From Chondrinema litorale (GTDB taxonomy: Bacteria; Bacteroidota; Bacteroidia; Cytophagales; Flammeovirgaceae): a stretch of DNA of 64,000 nucleotides. Shown here piece by piece: positions 28,118 through 37,268 of this stretch (position 1 is its first letter; every line of letters begins with the position of its first letter). The notes beneath the pieces were generated by a model. The model was not told the DNA's origin, did not search any database, and saw only the letters and a list, made by a program, of their open reading frames with translations. The stretch is from NCBI RefSeq assembly GCF_026250525.1, contig NZ_CP111043.1, forward strand, positions 3,237,001 through 3,301,000, in the 5' to 3' direction. The position numbers and the translations under genes are program-made.

Positions 28118-29677
28118 TTAAAGCGGAATATTAGAGTGTTTTTTAGGAGGGTTAACATCCTTTTTAGTTGCCAGTGTTGTTAATGCCCTTATAATTCTGA
28201 AGCGAGTATTTCTTGGTTCAATTACATCATCGATATAACCGTGTTGTGCTGCTTCGTAAGGGTTGGCAAACTTGTCTCTGTACTCTTTCTCTTTTGCTGC
28301 CACAAATTTATCTCTCTCTGCAGGGTCTGTCATGGCTTTTAGTTCTTTAAAGTGTAATACTTCTATTGCACCTTTAGGACCCATAACAGCAATTTCGGCA
28401 GATGGCCATGCATAGTTAAGATCGCCTCTTAGGTGTTTAGAACTCATTACATCATAAGCACCACCATAAGCTTTTCTGAGAATGATAGTAATTTTAGGTA
28501 CAGTTGCTTCGCCGTAAGCAAATAGTAATTTGGCTCCGTGTAAGATAATGCCTCCGTATTCTTGAGTACTACCAGGTAAGAAACCAGGTACATCTACTAA
28601 AGTAACTATAGGTATGTTAAATGCATCGCAGAAGCGAACAAAACGTGCTGCTTTTCTAGAAGCATCGATATCTAACACACCTGCTAAGTAGTTTGGTTGG
28701 TTAGCCACAATACCTACAGACATACCATTGAACTTGGCAAAACCAATTACAATGTTTCTAGCATACTGTCTGTGTACTTCGAGGAACTCACCATCATCTG
28801 CAATCGTGTAGATAACATCTTTCACATTGTATGGGATGTTAGCACTTTCTGGAATAATTTCGTTTAGCGAATCATCCAATCTGTCTATAGGGTCTGAACA
28901 AGGAGTGATTGGCGGTTCTTCCAGATTGTTTTGAGGAAGGTAACTTAACAGTTTTCTTAAGAGCAATATGCCTTCTTCTTCGTTGTCTGCAACAAAGTGG
29001 GTAACACCAGATTTGTTAGCATGAACAGTAGCACCACCAAGTTGTTCTTCGGAAATATCTTCACCAGTAACAGTTTTAGAAACTTTTGGGCCAGTAACAA
29101 ACATGTAACTGGTTTTGTCTGTCATCATGATAAAGTCAGTAAGAGCAGGAGAGTACACTGCACCACCAGCACAAGGACCAAATATGGCAGATATCTGAGG
29201 AATAACACCAGAGGCTAAAATGTTTCTCTGGAAGATATCGGCATAACCGGCCAAACTTTTCACACCCTCCTGAATACGAGCGCCCCCACTATCATTAATA
29301 CCGATAAGGGGGGCGCCTACTTTCATTGCTTGATCCATGATCTTGCAAATCTTGTTTGCATATGCCTTAGATAAAGACCCTCCGAAAACGGTAAAGTCTT
29401 GAAAGAAAACATATACAACCCTTCCATCTATAGTTCCGTGTCCGGTCACAACACCATCTGATAAAAATTTCTGTTTATCTAGACCAAAGTCTGTTGAGTG
29501 GTGAGTCACAAACATATCGTATTCTTCGAAGCTGCCTTCATCAAGCAGCATTTCGATACGCTCTCTAGCAGTAAATTTACCTTTGGCGTGCTGAGCGTCA
29601 ATTCTTTTCTCACCCCCGCCCAATCTGGCGAGGTTACGTTTCTCTATTAATTCTTTTATTTTTTCTGCGTTCGACAT
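28118..29677 (-). CDS. Acyl-CoA carboxyltransferase subunit (methylmalonyl-CoA decarboxylase alpha / propionyl-CoA carboxylase beta)
   Basis: 519 residues, the length and sequence of the crotonase-fold carboxyltransferases MmdA and PccB. Both acyl-CoA and carboxybiotin halves are present: [35 protein letters not shown] and [17 protein letters not shown] in the N-terminal half, [18 protein letters not shown] and [11 protein letters not shown] in the C-terminal half. Neighbours decide its role: OadG-like, biotin carrier and OadB-like genes follow, so it most likely decarboxylates (S)-methylmalonyl-CoA to propionyl-CoA as part of a sodium pump. There is no biotin carboxylase gene nearby, which argues against an ATP-driven carboxylase. 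It starts 14 bases after the epimerase stop. Confidence 0.93.
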   Translation of the reverse strand: MSNAEKIKELIEKRNLARLGGGEKRIDAQHAKGKFTARERIEMLLDEGSFEEYDMFVTHHSTDFGLDKQKFLSDGVVTGHGTIDGRVVYVFFQDFTVFGGSLSKAYANKICKIMDQAMKVGAPLIGINDSGGARIQEGVKSLAGYADIFQRNILASGVIPQISAIFGPCAGGAVYSPALTDFIMMTDKTSYMFVTGPKVSKTVTGEDISEEQLGGATVHANKSGVTHFVADNEEEGILLLRKLLSYLPQNNLEEPPITPCSDPIDRLDDSLNEIIPESANIPYNVKDVIYTIADDGEFLEVHRQYARNIVIGFAKFNGMSVGIVANQPNYLAGVLDIDASRKAARFVRFCDAFNIPIVTLVDVPGFLPGSTQEYGGIILHGAKLLFAYGEATVPKITIILRKAYGGAYDVMSSKHLRGDLNYAWPSAEIAVMGPKGAIEVLHFKELKAMTDPAERDKFVAAKEKEYRDKFANPYEAAQHGYIDDVIEPRNTRFRIIRALTTLATKKDVNPPKKHSNIPL

Positions 29678-29691
29678 GGCATTACCTGTGT

Positions 29692-30099
29692 TCAGGATTT
29701 TTTTTCACAAAATTCAGTAAGAGTTCCAAAAGTGGATTTAGGGTGAAGGAAGGCAATATCAAGACCTTCTGCTCCTTTGCGCGGCTTTTCATCAATCAAT
29801 CTCACGCCTTTTTCTTTTACCTGTTGCAGAGATCCTTCAATGTTGTTTACAGCAAATGCTAGGTGGTGGATACCTTCGCCTCGTTTTTCAATAAATTTTC
29901 CTATAGGGCCGTCTGGCTGTGTACTTTCGAGTAGTTCTATTTTAGTTTGGCCAACTTGGAAGAAAGCTGTTTTTACTTTTTGGTCTTTTACTTCTTCAAC
30001 TTTGTAGCATTTTAAACCGAGAACTTCTTCGTAGTAATTAATTGCTTCATCTAAGTTTTTGACGGCTATACCGATGTGTTCGATGTGAGTTGGAATCAT
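29692..30099 (-). CDS. mce: Methylmalonyl-CoA epimerase
   Basis: About 135 residues from the ATG encoding [16 protein letters not shown]; an ATG 69 bases upstream is open but adds a hydrophobic and basic tail unlike the family. The protein is a vicinal-oxygen-chelate fold with metal ligands in HIEHIGIAV (His), the central [13 protein letters not shown], and the C-terminal [14 protein letters not shown]. It converts (S)- and (R)-methylmalonyl-CoA, joining the mutase to the decarboxylase. It is the first gene of the operon on the minus strand, so the promoter should lie in the region around 30.1-30.5 kb. Confidence 0.94.
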   Translation of the reverse strand: MIPTHIEHIGIAVKNLDEAINYYEEVLGLKCYKVEEVKDQKVKTAFFQVGQTKIELLESTQPDGPIGKFIEKRGEGIHHLAFAVNNIEGSLQQVKEKGVRLIDEKPRKGAEGLDIAFLHPKSTFGTLTEFCEKKS

Positions 30100-30513
30100 A
30101 ATTTTAATTTTAATTTTTGTCAGTAATTTTATTTGTGAAGTACCCAAAACTAGAAATGTCTTAATCATTTAATTATGACAATTGTCAGTTCCTGTATTGA
30201 CTTTAGATAAAAAATGGCCATTTTATATTTGCCTATGCGAATATTAGCTGTGTTTATAGGTGCAAAATACCTAAAAATAGGAAATTGAGCTTGTTTGGCG
30301 GTTTTCTTTTAAGCCAGATGGTTAGATTATTCTATATTTTTCAACTAAGATTAATGATTGATATAGGCTTTTAAAACCGTTTAAGCAGATACTCACAGAT
30401 AAAAAAATATTGAAACAGGTATTGATTCTTTCCTAATATTGTGCTAAATTATTATCGAGTTGGTATGAAGGAGTTGTTATTTTGAAGAATCCACTATCAA
30501 AACTACTGAAATT
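30100..30513. other. Intergenic region upstream of the methylmalonyl-CoA operon
   Basis: About 410 AT-rich bases between two divergent genes. A perfect 12-base palindrome, TGACAATTGTCA (30176-30187), lies about 80 bases before the epimerase start and could be an operator, though palindromes of this length are expected by chance in a window this size. No open frame or RNA gene was seen. Confidence 0.4.
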
Positions 30514-30927
30514 ATGAACTCAAGAATTAATAAGATTTTAGTATTAGTTGCTGTTTTTGCTTTAGGCTTAGCATTTCCAATAGGAGAGACCAAACCGTTG
30601 TTGTTGTCTGTTACATCTGTTGGAATATTATTTTTTGCAGGGGTATTTACACCGTTTTTAATCAAGAAAAATTCAATCTACAACCAGATTGTTTTAGAGT
30701 ATCCTAAATGGTCTGATGCATTTACATCAGAAAAGCCATTAACATATACGCATTTTGCAAGTTATTTAACTTTGTGTTTTGGTGTGGGAGCGCTTTTAGG
30801 AGGTTTCGCTTTTGCCAATCATGTAAACCATATTGGAGTAAGCTTTATAGGTTTAGGCCTCGGAATTATTTATGGTAACACACTGGTTGCTAAGAGCAAT
30901 AAAAACGAAAATGAAAGATTTGCTTAA
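30514..30927 (+). CDS. Small membrane protein of unknown function
   Basis: 137 residues, not recognised. There are four hydrophobic stretches: about 7-23, 27-50, 80-102 and 104-125. The last ends in a short charged tail rich in Asn, Lys and Glu. The helix pairs flank a polar segment with VLEYPKWSDAFTSEKP, so the topology is probably two hairpins in the inner membrane with a loop. There are no catalytic motifs. The gene stands alone, divergent from the methylmalonyl-CoA operon, and ends at a strong hairpin. A real gene is supported by the AT-rich promoter-like upstream region and the strong terminator. Confidence 0.6.
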   Translation: MNSRINKILVLVAVFALGLAFPIGETKPLLLSVTSVGILFFAGVFTPFLIKKNSIYNQIVLEYPKWSDAFTSEKPLTYTHFASYLTLCFGVGALLGGFAFANHVNHIGVSFIGLGLGIIYGNTLVAKSNKNENERFA

Positions 30928-30947
30928 AGGTTTTAAATAAAATACAT

Positions 30948-30987
30948 AAAAAAAGGGGCTCTCAAATTTTTGAGAGCCCCTTTTTTT
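30948..30987. terminator. Very strong bidirectional terminator
   Basis: AAAGGGGCTCTCAAA pairs with TTTGAGAGCCCCTTT around a tiny loop, with A-runs before and T-runs after. It lies between the convergent small membrane protein and coiled-coil protein genes. Confidence 0.9.
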
Positions 30988-30997
30988 ATACTTCAGA

Positions 30998-31630
30998 TTA
31001 AGTTGTTTTCTTCTTCTTGAGTTGAATTATTTCTTTACTGAGTTCTTCATTTTTGTTTATCTCTGTTTGAAGCTCTCTTCTCAACTTCATCTCTTTCTCT
31101 TTAGATTTTCTTTTGTAATCTTCTAACTCTTCTTCTGCATCTACAGCTTCTTTTTTCTTTGTAGTTGTAACTCTCTCATTTTCTTTAAATCTGCCGAAGC
31201 CAATACCAATTACAGCAGCTAATACAAGAATGATAAATATGTTTACGAATACATAAGTATCTTTATTAATAGATATACCCAAAAACTTTAAATGGTCTAC
31301 CAAGTACTGGCTGTCTACCACCTGTTGTTCTTTTTGCTCCATACTGGCAGTCATGTCTTTAATTTGAGTTTTTAAAGACTTTATTTCCGTTAGAGTCTCT
31401 TTATAGGCATTGTCTTTTGCAGTAATTGTATCGTTAATTTGCTTCCAGAAATTTTCGAGTCTAAATTTCTTTACTACCTCATAATCTTCGTAATCAGTAG
31501 ACTTGGATTTTAATTCTGAAAATGCCTCTGAGAGGTTTGCAGGAGCTTTATCTGCAGTATCCTGTGCAATTGCCTGTATACAGGTAATGCAAAAAACAAA
31601 AACTAATAGTTGAAATAATCTTTTCTTCAT
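30998..31630 (-). CDS. Signal-peptide and coiled-coil membrane protein, unknown function
   Basis: 210 residues. A signal peptide (MKKRLFQLLVFVFCITCIQ, cleaved near AIAQ) is followed by a soluble, helix-rich region (about 30-115), a membrane helix (about 128-147) and a long charged coiled coil (about 155-205, ending KKKKTT). The N-terminal half is thus probably periplasmic and the C-terminal coiled coil cytoplasmic. I recognise no domain. Similar Bacteroidota proteins may carry unrelated enzyme names by over-annotation; nothing catalytic is visible here. It is downstream of the thioredoxin-SPOR gene on the same strand, 118 bases apart. Confidence 0.6.
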   Translation of the reverse strand: MKKRLFQLLVFVFCITCIQAIAQDTADKAPANLSEAFSELKSKSTDYEDYEVVKKFRLENFWKQINDTITAKDNAYKETLTEIKSLKTQIKDMTASMEQKEQQVVDSQYLVDHLKFLGISINKDTYVFVNIFIILVLAAVIGIGFGRFKENERVTTTKKKEAVDAEEELEDYKRKSKEKEMKLRRELQTEINKNEELSKEIIQLKKKKTT

Positions 31631-31748
31631 CGCTTAATTAGACTAAAAAATCTTAATCACACTCCGCACAAATGTCATTCCGAAGCGGTTTAATTCACGA
31701 AAATCCTGTTTAAGTATTTGAACAGGATTTTCTGTTGATATATAAATT

Positions 31749-32528
31749 TTACAGATTGCTCAAATCAACAAGTACACTACCTTTATAATATTTGTCTTTC
31801 ATTAAAGCCTTAAAGTAGGTATCTGCCTGAGTTTTATCTGTGAATGGGCCTAAGATAATTTTATATTGTAATTGGTTATCTTCACTCTCTTTAATAAATA
31901 CCATCGTGTTTTTATGGAATTTTTCTTCTTCAAGTTCGAGTAACTTCATAAAAGTATTTCTATAGTTGCTGTATACTCCAAGTTGAACACCGTATCCTCT
32001 TCTGTCTAAGGTTTTAGCAGAAACTTTAAATAAGTATTCGCCTGGTTTTTCTTTAGCAACAGCAAGGTTTTCTGCCTCGCTTACAGAAATATCTGGTGTA
32101 CCTGTAGCATTTTCAAACTGCTTTAGTTTAGCTTGTAAAGCTTGAGCTGTTTGAAAACCAGATAGTCTGGCCATCATCTTACCTTCTGAAGTAAAAATCA
32201 ATACTGAAGGAAAGTATAAAACATTGTATTTTTTTGCAAGTTCTTCACCACCATCAAGAATAGATTCACCATCTACTGAAAGTCCTAGATAAGTACTTTG
32301 TGCATAGCTTACCAAGCTTTGATTAGTGAAAGTTTCTTCATTCATTTTCTTGGCTATGGGGCTCCAGTTAGCATAGAAATAAACAAAATAGGGTTTGTTT
32401 GAATTGAGAGCACGAGTCTGTAATTGCTCATAAGAACCATCAAAAAATATAAAGTCTGTAGTTTGTGCCTTTAATGATGAAGAGAGCGCTAGAATTGTAA
32501 TGAGCAGTCCAAAAAATAATTTTTTCAT
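31749..32528 (-). CDS. Thioredoxin-fold protein lacking catalytic cysteines, with C-terminal SPOR domain
   Basis: 259 residues. A signal peptide (about 1-21, LKAQ cleavage) is followed by a thioredoxin-like domain (about 25-135). Its active-site position reads YFYANWSPIAKKM where a reductase would have WCxxCK, so it cannot do thiol chemistry. A C-terminal SPOR domain follows (about 178-257, YGVQLGVYSNYRNTFMKLL to KGSVLVDL). SPOR domains bind glycan strands of peptidoglycan that lack stem peptides, so the protein is probably a periplasmic cell-wall-associated scaffold. The gene ends 118 bases before the coiled-coil gene. Family calls are firm, function uncertain. Confidence 0.75.
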   Translation of the reverse strand: MKKLFFGLLITILALSSSLKAQTTDFIFFDGSYEQLQTRALNSNKPYFVYFYANWSPIAKKMNEETFTNQSLVSYAQSTYLGLSVDGESILDGGEELAKKYNVLYFPSVLIFTSEGKMMARLSGFQTAQALQAKLKQFENATGTPDISVSEAENLAVAKEKPGEYLFKVSAKTLDRRGYGVQLGVYSNYRNTFMKLLELEEEKFHKNTMVFIKESEDNQLQYKIILGPFTDKTQADTYFKALMKDKYYKGSVLVDLSNL

Positions 32529-32749
32529 AACAGTTATTTTCTTTTAGTTAATTAGCCGAAAAAAATGACTTTTACGGATAAAATTTAAGGTAAATTCTTT
32601 AAAAAATACAATTAGAGATTGACTTATATGAAATTCAATCGAAAAAATTAAAGTATTAATACGAATAATACTATTAACTTAAAAAATACACCATTGTTCC
32701 TGCTAGATCTGGGAAAAGAGGTGAGCAGGAATCAAATGTAGTGTTTAAA

Positions 32750-33811
32750 TTAAATTTCAGCCAATGCTTTAAGCAATTTTGTATTTTCTTCTGCTGTTCC
32801 TACAGTTATCCTTAAACAATTATCGCATAATATTACACTAGAACGATTTCTTACAATAACTAATTGTTTAATTAGCTTATCATATATTTTAGTTGCTTCT
32901 GGCACTTTTATCAGTAAGAAGTTTGCATCAGAAGGGTATACCTTTTCAACTAAAGGCATTTCTAATAATGCATTTTTCAGGTTTTCGCGTAATGTAATTA
33001 ACTCTTCTACTTTTTGCTTTCTTAGTTCGTTTGCATCTAGTGCTTCGAGTACTTTTTCTTGCGTAAGTTGATTTATATTATAGGGAGGCTTTATCTTATT
33101 AAGTAAGTCGATAATTTGCTTACTGGCATAAGCCATACCTATTCTTAAGGCCGCCATTCCCCATGCTTTAGAAAATGTTTGTAGAACTATAAGATTCGGA
33201 TATTTATCCAGAAAATGCACCATGCTTTTCTCAGGAGCAAAATCGATGTAAGCCTCATCTACTACCACTAAACCAGAAAAGTTATTTAAAATCTTCTCTA
33301 TTTCAGCAAGATTAATCTGGTTGCCTGTTGGATTGTTTGGAGAGCAAACAAAGATTAACTTAACCTTGTTTTCCTTTTCGATTAAAGAAAGAATCTTTTC
33401 TGTATCAAGTTGGTATTCGGTCGTTAGTGGAATCTCTAGTGTTTCAACAAGATTAATATCTGCACTTACTTTATACATGCCATAAGTTGGCGGCAATAAG
33501 AGTACTTTATCTTTTTGAGGTTCACAAAATGCTCTAAATAGCAAGTCGATGGCTTCGTCGCTACCATTACCAAGAAAAATTTGCTCAGGTTTTACTTCTT
33601 TAATTATAGCAAGTTTCTCCTTTACAGCTTTTTGCAATGGGTCTGGATAACGGTTAAAAGCTTCTCCACTAACCGAACCAAAAGGGTTTTCGTTAGCATC
33701 GAGAAAAACACCACTTTTGCCAGTATACTCATCTCTGGCAGAAGAATATGGTTTTAGTTTAAGGATGTGAGGCCTTACGATTGATTCTATATTAAACGTG
33801 TTTGTTGGCAT
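32750..33811 (-). CDS. hisC: Histidinol-phosphate aminotransferase
   Basis: About 353 residues from the ATG encoding MPTNTFNIESIVRPHI. An earlier in-frame ATG would overlap hisD by 53 bases and is unlikely. This ATG lies one base after the hisD stop. It is a fold-type I aminotransferase with DANENPFGSV, the PLP-contact VCSPNNPTGNQI, DEAYIDF, and the lysine site QTFSKAWGMAALRIGMAYA (Schiff-base Lys). It converts imidazole-acetol phosphate to histidinol phosphate in histidine synthesis. It is last in a hisG-hisD-hisC cluster; the remaining his genes are not in the window. Confidence 0.94.
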   Translation of the reverse strand: MPTNTFNIESIVRPHILKLKPYSSARDEYTGKSGVFLDANENPFGSVSGEAFNRYPDPLQKAVKEKLAIIKEVKPEQIFLGNGSDEAIDLLFRAFCEPQKDKVLLLPPTYGMYKVSADINLVETLEIPLTTEYQLDTEKILSLIEKENKVKLIFVCSPNNPTGNQINLAEIEKILNNFSGLVVVDEAYIDFAPEKSMVHFLDKYPNLIVLQTFSKAWGMAALRIGMAYASKQIIDLLNKIKPPYNINQLTQEKVLEALDANELRKQKVEELITLRENLKNALLEMPLVEKVYPSDANFLLIKVPEATKIYDKLIKQLVIVRNRSSVILCDNCLRITVGTAEENTKLLKALAEI

Positions 33812-33812
33812 G

Positions 33813-35102
33813 TTACTTTTTTCTGATTTCTTCCAATCTGATAGATACTGCTTTTTTATGTGCATCTAATTGCTCAGCTTCAGCCATTCTTTCTATAGTA
33901 ATACCTATTTGCTTGAGCCCTTCTGTTGTAATATTCTGGAAGGTAATTTTCTTGAAAAAGCTATCAAGAGAAACACCACTATACATTCTTGCATAGCCGT
34001 TGGTTGGCAGCGTATGGTTTGTACCAGATGCATAATCACCAGCAGATTCTGGCGTGTAATGGCCTAAAAATACAGAACCCGCATTCACGATTTTTTCTCC
34101 AATACTTTCGGCTTTGTCCATCGCAATAATTAAGTGCTCAGCCGCATATTGGTTAATAAGCTCAACACCAGTATCGATAGACTCTACCAAAATAATTTTG
34201 CTGTTTTCCAATGCTTTTTCAGCAATTTCTCTTCTTGGAAGTTCGCCAACTTGTCTTTTTACTTCTGCTTCAGTAGCTGCTGCCAATTGGGCATCGTTAG
34301 TAACCATAATTACTTGGCTATCTATGCCGTGCTCAGCTTGAGAAAGTAAGTCTGCCGCAATAAACTTTGGATTCGCAGTACTATCTGCCAATACAGCAAC
34401 TTCAGAAGGGCCGGCAGGCATATCTATAGCCACTCCATATTTTGCAGCTAGTTGTTTTGCAGCAGTTACATATTGGTTACCTGGGCCAAAAATCTTATCA
34501 ACCTTACTGATTGATTCTGTGCCAAAAGTAAAAGCAGCAATTGCTTGAGCACCACCACATTTATAAATCTTTTTAATGCCAACAAGGTCAGCAGTAAAAA
34601 GAATAACCGGGTTTATTTTTCCATCTTTTCCCGGAGGTGTACATAGACTGATCTCTTTGCAACCAGCTAGTTTAGCAGGAATACCCAGCATCAAAACTGA
34701 AGAGAATAAAGGTGCTGTACCACCAGGAATGTACAAGCCAACATTTTCTATTGCTACACTTTTTCTCCAGCAATAAACTCCCGGCATGGTTTCTACTTTC
34801 TTAACCAGTTCTTTTTGGATTACATGGAACTTCTCTATGTTATTTCTGGCAATACTGATTGATGCTTTTAATTCTTCAGAAACCTGCTCAATGGCTTTAT
34901 CAATTTCGTAACGGCTTACTTCGAGACTGTCTAAAGATACCTTGTCAAACTTTTGAGTAAAGTCTTTCAATGCACTATCGCCATGCTCTTCTACTGCAGC
35001 CATTATTGGTTTTACTTTTTCTTCTGCCTCTTCCAGGTTCATTACTGGTCTTTCTAATATTTCAGACCAATTACTTTTGGCTGGGTATCTTATTATTTGC
35101 AT
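33813..35102 (-). CDS. hisD: Histidinol dehydrogenase
   Basis: 429 residues, full length. Characteristic stretches are YIPGGTAPLFSSVLMLGIPA, GGAQAIAAFTFGTESI, KIFGPGNQYVTAAKQ and AIDMPAGPSEVAVLADSTA, then LSQAEHGIDSQVIM with zinc and catalytic histidine residues, and SGTNHTLPTNGYAR. It oxidises L-histidinol to L-histidine in two NAD-dependent steps in the cytoplasm. It starts 50 bases after hisG and its stop is one base from hisC, a typical operon layout. Confidence 0.97.
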   Translation of the reverse strand: MQIIRYPAKSNWSEILERPVMNLEEAEEKVKPIMAAVEEHGDSALKDFTQKFDKVSLDSLEVSRYEIDKAIEQVSEELKASISIARNNIEKFHVIQKELVKKVETMPGVYCWRKSVAIENVGLYIPGGTAPLFSSVLMLGIPAKLAGCKEISLCTPPGKDGKINPVILFTADLVGIKKIYKCGGAQAIAAFTFGTESISKVDKIFGPGNQYVTAAKQLAAKYGVAIDMPAGPSEVAVLADSTANPKFIAADLLSQAEHGIDSQVIMVTNDAQLAAATEAEVKRQVGELPRREIAEKALENSKIILVESIDTGVELINQYAAEHLIIAMDKAESIGEKIVNAGSVFLGHYTPESAGDYASGTNHTLPTNGYARMYSGVSLDSFFKKITFQNITTEGLKQIGITIERMAEAEQLDAHKKAVSIRLEEIRKK

Positions 35103-35152
35103 AATTTTATAAACTGAATATTATCAAGCTTTTTTCTTCTTAGATTCTCAGT

Positions 35153-36013
35153 TTAGAGAATCATTTTTTCTATCGGAACAACTAAAATTCCTTCTGCTCC
35201 AGCAGCTTTTAGGCTTTCGATTTTCTCCCAAAAATCGTTTTCGTTGATTACAGAGTGTATTGAAACCCATCCTTTATTCGCCAAAGGAACTACTGTTGGG
35301 CTGCGCATTCCTGGTAGTATAGATTTTATTTCTTCTACATTACTTTCAGGAGCATTTAGCAATATGTATTTATTGTTTTTTGCTTGTTGTAAAGATTTAA
35401 TTCTAAACAGCAGCTTTTCAATAATATCTTTTTTCTCTACAGAGATATTTTCGTTTGCAATTAGTACTGCTTCAGACTGGAAGATAGTTTCTACTTCTTT
35501 TAATCCATTAGTAAAAAGAGTACTACCAGAACTTACAATATCACAAACTGCTTCTGCAAGACCAATGCTTGGAGCAATTTCTACAGATCCACTAATTTCA
35601 TGAACTTCAGCATTTACACCATTTTCAGCTAAAAACTTTTCGAGAAGCTTAGGATAGGAGGTCGCAATGCCTTTTCCGTTAAGGTCTTGAGGGCCATTAT
35701 AATTGGCTGATTTTGCAAGGGCAATAGAAAGTCTGCATCTTGAAAAGCCTAAGCGATGTACAATCGCTACACTCTTGTCTTTTTCAACAACTACATTTTC
35801 GCCTACTATCCCAATATCTGCTACTCCATCGGCTACATAACCGGGAATATCGTCGTCTCTCAAAAAGAAAAACTCAATTGGGAAGTTACTTGCTTTTGCC
35901 TTTAGTTTTCCGATTCCGTTAGAAACATTAATCCCGCAGGACTTAATTAATTCCATAGAACCTTCGCTTAATCTGCCAGATTTTTGTACTGCCAGTCTGA
36001 GAATGTTGTTCAT
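35153..36013 (-). CDS. hisG: ATP phosphoribosyltransferase, long form
   Basis: 286 residues, the long HisG form with a C-terminal ACT-like histidine-binding regulatory domain (about 215-286). The catalytic half begins LRLAVQKSGRLSEGSMELIK and contains the YVADGVADIGIVGENVV stretch and the PRPP-loop-like DIVSSGSTLFTNGL. It starts histidine synthesis from ATP and PRPP and is feedback-inhibited by histidine. First gene of the hisG-hisD-hisC cluster. No leader peptide rich in His was seen upstream, but a small hairpin (CGGATGCTTATCCG) lies at 36058-36071. Confidence 0.96.
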   Translation of the reverse strand: MNNILRLAVQKSGRLSEGSMELIKSCGINVSNGIGKLKAKASNFPIEFFFLRDDDIPGYVADGVADIGIVGENVVVEKDKSVAIVHRLGFSRCRLSIALAKSANYNGPQDLNGKGIATSYPKLLEKFLAENGVNAEVHEISGSVEIAPSIGLAEAVCDIVSSGSTLFTNGLKEVETIFQSEAVLIANENISVEKKDIIEKLLFRIKSLQQAKNNKYILLNAPESNVEEIKSILPGMRSPTVVPLANKGWVSIHSVINENDFWEKIESLKAAGAEGILVVPIEKMIL

Positions 36014-36142
36014 TATTGATTTTACAATTTTGTACTTCTTACATTAAGGTGTAAAATTCGGATGCTTATCCGTAAATTCCCAGTGTTTTGTGTATAAGCT
36101 TTTGTTTATATTAGATTTCTTTTGTGTTAACAAGAGAATAAA

Positions 36143-36172
36143 AAAAAGACTCCCTTAAAAAGGAGCCTTTTT
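36143..36172 (-). terminator. Terminator of the DUF4136 lipoprotein gene
   Basis: AAAAAGACTCC pairs with GGAGCCTTTTT (one mismatch) around a short loop. A T-run follows on the minus strand. It separates the lipoprotein gene from the his cluster. Confidence 0.8.
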
Positions 36173-36194
36173 GTAAGTTTATTTGATGTGATGG

Positions 36195-36770
36195 TTATTC
36201 AGATGATGAGGATGTTGAACTGCTTTGTCCTGCTCTGTGATCGAACTTTATGAACATTTTCATTACAGCATCCTTAATTTTACGATCTCTTTCTTCTGGA
36301 TCTTTAGCAGTTGGGCTTTGTATTGAACCTTGCCATACAAGCACGTTTTTACTAGCATCAACAATGTCCACCAGTATGGTAGCCTCTTCGTACTCATTAA
36401 TGTTAACATTATTGTAGCCACCAAACCTCCAGTAACCGTAATATGGATTCATAGTTGTAGCATTTCTTTTGGTTTTCACCATTATTCTCACATTGGCTAA
36501 CAAATCAGGGTTGTCTTCTGTAAACTCATACCCTTTAGACTCCAATGATTGTGCTACTGCTTCTTTTATTCTTCTTTCGTCTAACTGATCGTATGATGGT
36601 TTGTCATCTGTTTTCTTCACATCATCCCAAAAATTATAAGTTTTAAATCTCGAGAAATCTGTTCCTGCATCGTAATCAGTTACAACATTACTTACACTTG
36701 AGCATGATGCCAGTAATAATCCCATTACTGGTATCATTAAAAATAGTTTATTGAATCGAGTTGTCTTCAT
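36195..36770 (-). CDS. DUF4136 family lipoprotein
   Basis: 191 residues. The signal peptide ends in the lipobox LLLASC, so it is a membrane-anchored lipoprotein. The mature part matches the DUF4136 pattern: an early DYDAGTDFSRFKTYNFWDD, then ERRIKEAVAQSLESKGYEF, and a beta strand with EATILVDIVDASKNVLVWQG. The last 15 residues are a Ser-rich tail. The function of this family is not known; it is often found in cell-envelope contexts. It is monocistronic with its own terminator. Confidence 0.78.
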   Translation of the reverse strand: MKTTRFNKLFLMIPVMGLLLASCSSVSNVVTDYDAGTDFSRFKTYNFWDDVKKTDDKPSYDQLDERRIKEAVAQSLESKGYEFTEDNPDLLANVRIMVKTKRNATTMNPYYGYWRFGGYNNVNINEYEEATILVDIVDASKNVLVWQGSIQSPTAKDPEERDRKIKDAVMKMFIKFDHRAGQSSSTSSSSE

Positions 36771-37268
36771 AGCATTTAATTTTATAGGTTCTCTAAAAAA
36801 CTTAGTTAGTATTTTATGTTTCCTATTAAAAAAGTATCTGTAAAAATGAAATGCTATAGGCTTCGAATAAGTTATGTTAGAAAAATAATTTTTAATTAGT
36901 TATTTAAATATTACATTGTATTGAAAGTGTAATAAATCACATCAATGATTAATTTTTTTACACCTATACACACAATAAACGTTAATTAGAGCAATTCAGT
37001 TTCAATTTATTTGAATGAGTAGAATTGTCTTTATTAAAAATATAACTACTTTTTAATCAGCAACTTACCTTAAACAGGATTTAAAAGAAATTTAGTTCCA
37101 GCATTTAAAGCTCTATTCTTTGAGCTGTTAATGAGGCTTAAACATTTTAGGATTACTATAAGTGACCAAATAGATTTGATTTGTAACAAAAAGAAGAATA
37201 TTGATAATATTTATATTGAAATGTTCTTTAATTGAAGAATTTATTAACTGAAACTTACCAGCATTACT
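36771..37268. other. Gene-free region, about 500 bp
   Basis: AT-rich sequence between two divergent genes. I see no open frame of useful length, RNA gene or repeat. It presumably contains the two promoters, but no clear Bacteroidota promoter pair was found. Confidence 0.4.

Noticed and set aside
28997..29218. Plus-strand frame opposite the carboxyltransferase gene
   Set aside because: Antisense shadow of a well-supported gene.
30176..30187. Palindrome TGACAATTGTCA before the epimerase gene
   Set aside because: Twelve-base perfect palindromes are expected many times by chance in an AT-rich window of this size; mentioned only as a candidate.
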